Assembly (NCBI GenBank): GCA_949358305.1
Contig: OX442315.1
Span: 1,736,001-1,800,000, forward strand
From: Strigamia acuminata
Lineage: Eukaryota > Arthropoda > Chilopoda > Geophilomorpha > Linotaeniidae
DNA length: 64,000 nucleotides
Direction: 5' to 3'
In this document: positions 55,671 through 64,000 of the stretch, in pieces
Position numbering within the stretch: the first letter of the stretch is position 1
Layout: each line of letters starts with the position of its first letter
Position numbers and translations under genes: made by a program
Notes under the pieces: generated by a model
Told to the model about the DNA's origin: nothing
Databases searched by the model: none
Seen by the model: only the letters and a program-made list of their open reading frames with translations

Positions 55671-57949
55671 ATGGATTTTTTGTGTTTGGTCGCGGGAGTG
55701 TACGTGAGTGAGCGTTTGCGGTGTAACGTGGATGATTTTTACCCGATCGACGGCGAACGAGGTTTATTAAAATTAGACGAATGTATACATTTTTTATTTA
55801 TTGATTTATATATGCACACGTGTATACCGTATTGGTCCACTCGTTGCCACGCACCGTCGTCGAGCACGGATTTGTGGTCGTTTTCAAATCGCGCGTTTAG
55901 AGCGGAATATGCCGACACAAACGAAAAATGTTTTTATTTTTATTTTTATTTTTTATTTTCTCTCCCTTACAGACATCCGACGCAAACAAAGAGACGGAAG
56001 GTGGGAAGATGGAAAATGAAAAATTAGAAACCGAGGAGGGGTCAACCGAAGTTGCAACCACGATGACGGTGAGTGGAAAAATTGTCTCACGATTAACAAT
56101 ATTATTATTATTATTATTATTGATGAAAAATAGATAAACAAACACATAAATAAATAAATATTTCTGCCTAATTCGCGAAATAAAAATAGAAAATAATTTA
56201 TTTATTTCCGCGCGGACATTAAAAATTGATTCATATCACGTGTAAAAATTTCATTTTTTTAAATTTAATTTTTTTGTCCCATTTATGCGCGATCTCTTAT
56301 CTGTGCCAATTTTAAGCAATGACAAACGGTCCCGATTCTCCAACCATTTAACAGCATCGAATGCCAATTGCAAAGTAGTGATCAAATTTTTCTTCCGACA
56401 ATTAAATCTGAGATCCGTGGAGAGGGGCCACGTCGGGATAGGAATAAATTCTAATATCCGCGTGGAAATGGGCACGGTCCGGGGTACGGACCCGCTATTT
56501 TCCATTTTTCTAAACTTTCTTTGTTTTATTTTATTTTATTTATTTATTTTTTAAACGCTGATTTATTCATACACATTCGTATCGTTCCAGGACACAGAAC
56601 CGCACGTGGACGAGAGGTTGGTCACTGTGGAAGCGTCGACGGCGGTGAGTGAAAGAATTGGCCCATAATCAAAATTAATTTTGCGAGGATAAGCTTTCGT
56701 TGCTGGTTCTGGCGCGATCGACGCAATTGTGACCCATTCTCCCATGTTTGTGCGCGCGAAAATACGCGAACACGCGCGTCCAATTTTTTGTCGTTTGACG
56801 CCCCGCGTCTCGATTTGTTTTACGTGTCCGCTCCCTTCCCTCCCCCCCCCATCCCCCCCCCCCCCTTTTTTTTTTTCTTTTAATTGATTTTTCTTTTTCT
56901 TTTTCTATTTTTATTCATTTTTTTATTTTTATTTTTATTTTTTTGTTTTTATTTTTATTTTTTTATTTATTATATTTGCTCGTTTTTAATCAGGCCACAA
57001 TGGACACATCTCGACGACGTCCAGTGGAGTCGATTCTGGACGACTCGCAATCGCAACCAACAGAGCCGATGCTGGAGGAATCCCAAGACACGGAATTCAG
57101 CGAGTCTCAACCCTCCGAGTCCAGGGTGGTGTTGTACCACGAAAGGCTGGTGGAGAGGGTGGTGGAGAGGCGGGTGGATAGGCTGACAGAGAGGCGGGCA
57201 ATAATGGAGGCCATCGTTGGAGATGCAGGGACGGTGAGTGAATTAGAATTAGAAAAATAGAAATTATATACCGTATATCTCCAAATAGTGCATCCACACG
57301 CTATCTGGGGACAAATTTTCTCATGTGTACGATCAGAGGCCCGCGCGCGTTATTCGTGAACTAAAATTGTCCCACCGAAGACACGTGTACAAATCGAGGA
57401 TACCGTTTATCTGTAAATAGCGCACCCGTGCGCTATTTAAAAATAAATGGTCCCGCGCGCTATTAAAGACCCGCAGAGTAATCACAGATATACTGTATAC
57501 AGTATATGCATTTTTTTTTCTGTTTTGTTTCTTTTTCTTTTCAATCCGTTTGAATATTCACATTTGTTTGTTTCCTGTCAGGCCGCGTCCGAAGTCATGT
57601 CGACCGTCTTGTTTCGAGTCGCACAATGCATCGCGTCGTCTTCCGGGGCACCGGACCATGAACCCGCAACTGCAACGGTAGGCTAAAGAATCAAAGTCGA
57701 GTTTACAAGAGTGTTCTTGACTCTCATGTTTCCGACACGATCGGCGCAGACGAAATGTGAAAACGACCAACCAACGCGCGTCATCTCGAGTTAGGCGCGC
57801 ACATCAAATGCGTGCTCTTTACCGACACATTTAACGTCAGGGTCTATTTAAATTTAATTCATTTATTGGTTAATTTTTTCCTTTTCTTTTTTTTTACTAC
57901 AAGTTAGTCATTTTAATTGTGGGCGTCTTTTTGGCCCCCTTTTTTATTT

Positions 57950-57980
<31 letters not shown>

Positions 57981-60053
57981 TTTTTTAATTATGCACACGT
58001 TTGTAATTATATTTACTCGTTTCTTACCAGGACGGACCCAACGACGACGGTGCCTTGGACCTATCCCAAAGCACGGGGCATTCCGTGTGGTCATCGAGCC
58101 TGCCACAAACGTGAGTTCCACGCGCTCTTCGGGTCTTGCACGCAACGTCTCACAATTTATTTATTTATTTTTTTTTTTAGAGAAACGGATGGGACGGCGG
58201 ATGAGATTGTGGGGGGGGTTGTGGATGAGATCGTGGAGGAGGTGGGGAAGGCGAGGGCGGCGGAAGAGACTGTGTCGGGGAAGGAGGTGGAAAAGGAGAT
58301 GGCGGTGGAAGAGACTGTGTCGGAGACGGAGAAGGAGAAGGCGGTGGAAGAGACTGTGTCGGGGAAGGAGGTGGAAAAGGAGATGGCGGTGGAAGAGACT
58401 GTGTCGGAGACGGAGAAGGAGAAGGCGGTGGAAGAGACTGTGTCGGGGACGGAGAAGGAGAAGGCGGTGGAAGAGACTGTGTCGGGGAAGGAGGTGGAAA
58501 AGGAGAAGGCGGTGGAAGAGACGGTGGTGGAAGAGACAGTGGAGGAGATGGGAATAGTGTGGCCGGAGATGGAGGTGGAGTTGGAAAAGGAGAAGGAGAC
58601 GTGGAAGGAAACGGCGGTGGAAGAGGCAGTGGAGGAGAAGGAAAAGGAGAAGGAGACGGCGACGGCACCGAAGAAGAGGACGTGTGTGAGGAAAGGGGGT
58701 GCGAAAAAGAAACGGAAGACCGTTGAGAAGGTGGAAAAGGAAGTATTCGAGGTAACGTAGTAACTGACCATTTTATTTTGACAATCAACGTGATCGCGTT
58801 CCAATTTGAAATTGAAAAGCGATCACGTTGATTTGACGTAAATTAATAATTCCCGCGCGCGCACTATAATTTAACCTGCAAATTTAATTTGCCGCGCGCG
58901 CATTGAGCGGATTGATCGTATGAATCCGACCCGCGCACAAACTTGGATTCGACGTGCAATATCGTATATTTATTTGCCCGTCTGTTTGTTCGTTTATTCA
59001 TTTATTTATTTTTTTTTTTTCTCCAGTCGTTGCCCAGCACATCAGGTTGCACTTGGACGATGCCAAGCGTTGTGACGGTCCCGTCGTCACCAGACCTGTC
59101 ACCGCCGCGGTCGCCACCACTTCAACCAACGGCGACATTAGGCAAAATGCCTTTAATGTGCCCCGTCGTGAGGTTGGAACGGCTGCAATTGCCGATCCTC
59201 ACACCAATGCCACGTCCTGTCGTGTCGGCGCCGTGCCCGGTTATGTCGACGCCGTGTTTCACCGTGCCACCATCTGCGCCCATCGCCCCCCCGCCGCCGC
59301 AAGAACAGCAACTGGCGCGTGTCATCGCCAAGCCGCGAAGATCCGCGTCGAAGCGGCCCGCATCACCGTCATGGGAACCCGCGTCGAAAAGGTCGGAGAC
59401 TCGAGTCACGCGGCGGTCGACGGAAAAGGTAACCTGTCTGGTCTATTTGTCTTTGATCGTTTGTTCAATCGTTCCTTCCATTTCTTTCAGATACGAAAGG
59501 CATCTGCATCCCAGGGCTCGGTGGTGCCGTCTGGCAGGGCAGGACCGAGTGGGCTTCCGTCCAACCTTCCGTCCAACTTTTCGATGGAGTTGGATCGACG
59601 GTTCGGAGAATTTCAGGAATGGGTGCTCCGGAAGGTGGGGGAGGTGGAGACGGGGGCGGTGCCAACACGGCAACGACGCCAGGGTGGAGGGAAAGGAAAG
59701 AAGGGAGAAAAACTCCGGACAGAGGGCGGGAAGTCGTTCTATTGTGCTCTGTGCGCCAAACAACCGGGTAATGAGAAACATACATTTGTTTATTTGTTTG
59801 TTTATTTTTTGTCTAATTTTTATTTTTTTTTTTATTTTTTTTTTTTTCCTTTCCTCTCCCGCGTACCTTAGGGGTGTCGAAATACGGGCGTTTTAGCGAG
59901 GACGCGTACCGCCATTGGCGCCAACATCACCACCTAGACGCAGTTAAGCGCGAGGATGAAATCTCCAAGAGAGTTAGGAAGCATCTGCGGGACTATTCGC
60001 GTAGACCCGATCTCCTGTTGCCGGTGGGTATTTAATCAATTAGTCGATTCGTT

Positions 60054-60084
<31 letters not shown>

Positions 60085-61060
60085 TTTTTTCCTCTGTTTC
60101 CTAGAAGTTGAAAAAAATGCACAAGGCCCTGAAACGGTGCCCATTCTGCATTGCGAGGCCTGTGGTTGACCGACTAGAGGACCACTGGTTGGTCAAACAC
60201 AGATATCGCACTGCATGGGCACCGGGGATGGGAGAGGGAGAGGGAGAGCGCGTCGGAGACAACGACGACGACGACGACGACGACAACGACGGTGATTCGG
60301 CGTCACGTTCATCATCTTTTCAACGAGGCGATGCGCAGGAAGAGGAACGGGTGTTGCGATCGAGGGTGGTTCCCGTTGCGGAAGGGGGCAGCGAACCCAA
60401 CAACGATCCCAACTATTGGGACGCTAGCCACGAAATGAAAATCTTTCGCGACGGGAGCATGCGGTTCTCCATCCATTCGCTTACTATCCTGCTCTTTACG
60501 ATACGGGCTCAGGTTCAGGCGGAACAAGTATATATATTTTTATTTTTATTTTTATTTTTATTTATTTATTTATGTATATATTTTTTTTATTTTTTATTTT
60601 TTTTTAGTATTGGGACGATCCCGACATCAAGACCCACTTACTCCGGATGCTGGGGATGTTAAACCAATGGAACGACATGTTGGTGAGTGAATCTACCGCG
60701 CGCGTCTACGTCGACACTTTTCAGATATTGATTTTCCCGTTTTATTTGCAGAATAAAGATTTCTCGTTCGGTGATGAGGTGCTGATGAAGGAGAGGTTTG
60801 TTGTCGTCGACGAGCCCGAGAACGACGGGTGTGAAGAAAAGAGACGCCGGGAAGAAGAGCGTGAAACAGGCGAAAGGTGTGAAGAGGAAAAAGAAGACGA
60901 CGACGAAGATTACAGAAACTCTGAATTTGAGGACGATGCGGAAAGTGATGAGGACGAAGACGAAGAAAAGAAACTGGCGAGGAAGGAGAAAGAGAAACGG
61001 GCAAGGAGCAAGAGAAAGAGGAAAGGAAAGGGAAAGTCGAGCGCCGGAAAGAAAAAGTGA
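55671..61060 (+). CDS. Twelve-exon zinc-finger gene, about 935 aa
   Basis: Exons: 55671-55703, 55973-56068, 56591-56644, 56994-57233, 57582-57677, 58031-58110, 58181-58751, 59027-59428, 59491-59767, 59872-60023, 60105-60527 with 60608-60682, and 60752-61060. All joins keep frame and most are phase 0 with GTGAGT donors. The N-terminus is short exons of acidic, Ser/Thr-rich sequence. Exon 7 encodes alternating 13- and 15-residue Glu/Lys/Val repeats (AVEETVSETEKEK). Exon 8 is Pro-rich. The twin finger module follows: CALC-x18-HWRQHH and CPFC-x11-HWLVKH. After it come an acidic region, a conserved-looking hydrophobic block (YWDDPDIKTHLLRMLGML) and a basic end (KRARSKRKRKGKGK) typical of nuclear signals. 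The first exon (MDFLCLVAGVY) is the least certain. A nuclear role is inferred. Confidence 0.7.
57285..57465. repeat. Two diverged hairpin units in an intron
   Basis: CCGTATATCTCCAAATAGTG... near 57271 and CCGTTTATCTGTAAATAGCG... near 57402 are related. The second contains a perfect hairpin AATAGCGCA-CCCG-TGCGCTATT. Both lie in the intron 57234-57581. Confidence 0.5.
58255..58560 (+). repeat. Coding minisatellite in exon 7
   Basis: Units of 39 and 45 bases beginning GCGGTGGAAGAGACTGTGTC recur about eight times, encoding AVEETVS + ETEKEK or GKEVEKE variants. Length is always a multiple of three. The Ser/Pro-rich frames on the complementary strand are shadows. Confidence 0.9.
58784..58832. repeat. 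Perfect 14-base inverted repeat in an intron
   Basis: ATCAACGTGATCGC (58784-58797) and GCGATCACGTTGAT (58819-58832) pair exactly around a 21-base loop that is itself AATTT/AAATT symmetrical. It lies in the intron 58752-59026. Confidence 0.85.
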
Positions 61061-61211
61061 ATTCGCCTAATCTGCTCCTCAAATGTACGAATACATGTTT
61101 CAAATTTAATTTTAATTTATTTCACTCCTTTAAAACTCGTTCTTTTTTTTACAGACAAATGGGCACGTCGGTGTTTGATAGCGACGCAATCGTGTTGTTC
61201 GTTGTTCGAGC

Positions 61212-61300
61212 GCATCATTTTTCGGCACCCCCAATCACAACGATGTCTTCTCTCGCACACGTGGAATGTGGCAGCCTCGTCCACGTCGAGTCTGGTTCGA
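61212..61300 (-). pseudogene. Inverted fragment of the thymidine kinase gene
   Basis: On the minus strand, 61251-61217 reads AGAAGACATCGTTGTGATTG then GGGGTGCCGAAAAAT. It differs from the kinase gene near 40709-40743 at only about four of 35 positions. Translated it gives DIVVIGGAEK and then a stop. Weaker similarity extends another 40 bases upstream (GAGGCTGCC against GAAGCCGCG). Only the zinc-lasso region is represented. It sits just after the 12-exon gene. Confidence 0.6.
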
Positions 61301-61309
61301 GTGGACTCT

Positions 61310-62062
61310 GACAAAACAGCGAAGCTACTCGAATTCTCGACGTCAGTGTGTTTGGTGTCGTCGTTGTTTCGGTCACACGAGTGGCGCCCTCTTCACGTCC
61401 GCGCGGAGAAACGCTAAAAATTGCGGACAGCGTTCCAAAACAATCAACGGTCATTCACAGCGAATTACTAATCTGACAATAATTTCGGTGTTCTTGGTGT
61501 TGTTTTTGATTACGGTGTTGTTCTTTTTAACAATCAAGCATGGTTCTGCGTTTAAAACACACCGATTTTATTTCTTTTTGTGCTTGTTTGTTTTTTTTTT
61601 GTTTTTTTTTTTTTAATTTTATTAGATTTCAAACAGTTTTCCGGATCGAAACTAATTTTTTTTTTTGCTTATATTTAATACTTCTGATAAAAAATAATAA
61701 TTTATATTTTTCTGAGTTTACAACTTGCAGTTTTATTTTAGTTTTGGTGTGGTAGCATTTAATATTTGCGTGTTTGTTTGTTTGAATCTCGATTAGTCTG
61801 GTATAAAAGATGTTATGTTATGTTTGTTTATTTAATGCTGAATTTTAACAATATTGATTTAAAAAAATAATCGATAGATAATTTAACATGTGCATGTTAA
61901 TTACAAACGAGTTTTAATGATTAAATATGATTATGAAAATTAAAATTAAAATTGAAAACGATTTGAAAAATTAAAAATGATTTATTCACAAAAAAATAAA
62001 GAAATATATATATATATATATAAAAACGAGTTGTTTACAAAAAAAAAAAGGAAAAAAAAAAA
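61310..62062. other. 3' flank and spacer
   Basis: AT-rich, T-run-rich sequence between the 12-exon gene and the convergent Ala-rich gene. It holds a (TA)n stretch near 62007-62022 and A-runs near 62040-62060. No gene supported. Confidence 0.5.
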
Positions 62063-62479
62063 TTAAAAATTAAAGTGACGAGTTGCCATCTCGGCCGCGA
62101 ACAAAGTTGCCCGTCGCACCTCCTCGGCTGCTTCGGATGAGGCTACGGCGGCATCGACAGCCTCTTCAATGGCGGCCACGACGTTGGGGTCAGTGACGTT
62201 GGCCGACGCGACGACCCCTGCCACCGCCGCCACCGACTCCCGTGTCGCTCTGGTCGACTGCGACAGAGTCATGGCCGCTGCGGCAGCCGCCGTGGCCACC
62301 ATGACCAAGGACAACGCCGGGTCCCGCACTTGGGCGGCAAACTCAACCGACCCGGTCGCGCGCGCAGTTGCACGCGCGCGTCCTTCCGCCTCCGCCGACG
62401 CACGAAGTGCCGCAATTCGATGTCGCATTATCGGCGGCCGTGGTGGCGGCGGAAGGCTGCAACAAAGAATAAATAAATA

Positions 62480-62514
<35 letters not shown>

Positions 62515-62692
62515 CGACCAATCGTGTCAATTTGCAATTTACTCACCTCGGTTGGGCGTCGCGTCTAAGTGCGAACTGCTGAGGGCGGGGTAGGGGCGAC
62601 GCCCACATCTCGTTAATCGAGGGGACACCCCTCCACGCCGCCCTACCCCGTCCTCGGATTCGACGCGATCGTTCATCATCACTGTCTGCCAT
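62063..62692 (-). CDS. Two-exon Ala-rich protein, 179 aa
   Basis: Exons: 62692-62547 (MADSDDERSRRIRGRGRAAW...) and 62456-62063. The intron is phase 2 with donor GTGAGT and acceptor TTGCAG. The ATG follows the acceptor TTTCCTAG directly. The N-terminus is acidic then Arg-rich, followed by a Pro cluster, and then a long Ala/Val/Glu helix region (ATAAAAAAMTLSQSTRATRE, VVAAIEEAVDAAVASSEAAE). The phase-2 first intron and acceptor-abutting ATG resemble the genes at 36583-37287 and 41117-42004. No family recognised. On the minus strand a 130-base TTTA tract immediately precedes the first coding exon. Confidence 0.6.
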
Positions 62693-62710
62693 CTAGGAAA
62701 CAAAAATATA

Positions 62711-62839
<129 letters not shown>

Positions 62840-63588
62840 GATAAAAGATAATAAAAGTTGAACGAAATAAGCGGAGAAGAAACTTGAGTCGAAGCTGGGA
62901 TGCATGTTGACGGAACATATAAACCCGATGTCGGCAATAACACTGCACCGAGGATGATTTAACAACTTGAAATTGGAAATTCTGTTTGTTTTGAATTTTT
63001 AAATTTACCGTCTATTTGTTTGTTATTTTGATTGATTTTGTAGTGTTTTGTTTTGCGTTGTTCGGTCAGGCTAGATTGGACGTTGGTTTTCGAGTTATTG
63101 TGCCACAGTTGTTGCCGAAATCTGGTATGTATGTCGCGTTCCGTCAACGCGGAGGCGAGAAACACTCGCTACGCTTCATCGCGCCCGTCTGTCTAATTAT
63201 TTGTTTGTTTGTTCGCTCCTCCTCAAATTCGTCTATCGAACAATTGTTCAAACCCTCGATCGATAAATTGCCGAATTGATTCAATTCGGACAAATTCCCT
63301 CCGGAAACAATCGATTGTTTACTTACGGTAAATGCGCGAGTCGAGGTGCTTCGTTTGCTTCGCTGTGGTTAATGGTTCCGACACCGGGTTAAACGCGTCG
63401 CTAGCGTCGCGTGTATACAACCGCGCGTGTTTGAAAAATAAAATGGGTGAAAATTAAAGAAAAAATATTTATTGGTGAATTATTAAAATAATTGATAAAT
63501 TAATTAATTAAAAGAAAAAGAAAAAGAAAAAAAAAAATAAAATAAAATAAAATAAAATAAAATAAATAAATAAGTTTGGCCGTTGCCG
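62840..63588. other. Intergenic or 5'UTR intron region
   Basis: No coding frame supported. It ends in AAATAAAATAAAA-type repeats (63527-63573) just before the promoter motif. Confidence 0.45.
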
Positions 63589-63665
63589 CCATCTGTCGCG
63601 TGGACTCATCCACTCACTTGCTCACACTCGCTCACTGTCGACCAACCGTGTGAGAACGTTAAAAG
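63589..63665 (+). promoter_or_regulatory. Promoter motif and probable first exon of a gene leaving the window
   Basis: GCCATCTGTCGCGTGGACTC begins here and a donor GTAAGTTAACCATTT follows at 63666. It matches the layout and sequence of 42567-42670. The rest (63666-64000) would be the first intron; no coding exon is visible there. Confidence 0.4.
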
Positions 63666-64000
63666 GTAAGTTAACCATTTCACATATTCACATACACACA
63701 TACACACACAAAACTCGCCCACCCGCACTCCTAAATGCACGTCCAAACACGCGCCCAAACGCATATCCACGTGGAATTTGGCGAGCCACGCGCGTAGCCA
63801 TTTTTTATTTTTCCGCCCCACGTTGTTGTTGTCGTCGCCGCCAACAGAAACCAAGCGATATTGAGTTTAACGTCTCGCGCGGGGTTTTTGTTTTCTCTTT
63901 TTTCGGGAATTCCCGGTTCCCAGTACCGGAATAGCGTCTTTTCTTTCTTTTTCTTTTCGTCATAAATTATCGTTTTTATCAATTTTTTAGTCAGTCAAAA

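Noticed and set aside
58157-58804. Long Ser/Pro-rich open frames on the minus strand.
   Set aside because: They are the complement of the coding Glu/Lys/Val minisatellite of the 12-exon gene, whose plus-strand frame joins neighbouring exons in phase.
32797-62692. Spliced-leader trans-splicing, because several ATGs sit right after an acceptor (42004, 62692, 37287, 49499).
   Set aside because: Upstream GTAAG-like donors and promoter motifs (32670, 39945, 42656, 63666) offer ordinary 5'UTR introns for the plus-strand genes. No spliced-leader RNA gene was recognised. Trans-splicing remains possible for the minus-strand genes but is not needed.

Overview
This is eukaryotic, probably invertebrate animal, DNA. 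The coding regions are split by short GT-AG introns of about 60 to 520 bases. LTR retrotransposons of the Ty3/Gypsy and Ty1/Copia types are present, together with a hAT-type miniature element, a TK1-type thymidine kinase and abundant (TTTA)n microsatellites. The species cannot be fixed from sequence alone. I saw no bacterial operons, rRNA genes or CRISPR arrays.

1-28.2 kb is a graveyard of retroelements. Gypsy-1 (minus strand, 1-10176) is nearly intact: its LTRs look identical and gag and pol are both open. It abuts a truncated LTR of Gypsy-2 (plus strand, 10177-18299), whose pol is broken by one in-frame stop. Gypsy-2 in turn abuts the truncated 3' end of a decayed Copia element (minus strand, 18300-24126). 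The simplest history is Gypsy-1 into Gypsy-2 into Copia. Next come an intron-containing 943-codon gene (24317-27414, minus) that shares a module with the C-terminal extension of Gypsy-1 pol, and an LTR-like block at 27704-28210.

28.9-52.4 kb is dominated by about 15 copies, all in the same orientation, of an unnamed repeat. Each copy has a TTAATTAGATTATC-like anchor followed 260-320 bases later by one of two strong hairpins. Between the copies lie small spliced genes: a twin zinc-finger protein (32.8 kb), genes built from 78-base phase-2 exons (36.6-37.3 and 41.1-42.0 kb), a thymidine kinase (40.2 kb), two paralogous coiled-coil proteins (43.4 and 48.8-49.5 kb) and a retropepsin-like protein without its catalytic aspartate (46.0-46.6 kb).

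53-64 kb holds terminal exons of unrecognised minus-strand genes, a 155-bp hAT MITE, a 12-exon gene of about 935 codons (55.7-61.1 kb), an inverted thymidine-kinase fragment (61.2 kb) and an Ala-rich two-exon gene (62.1-62.7 kb). The 12-exon gene carries the same twin zinc-finger module as the 32.8 kb gene, with both intron positions conserved. At least seven transcription units share a promoter-proximal motif of the form GCCA..AG.TGTCRCRTCA, often followed by a short 5'UTR exon with a GTAAG-type donor. This suggests a co-regulated, locally duplicated gene neighbourhood. Exon joins were made by hand from reading frame and splice consensus; no transcript evidence was available.
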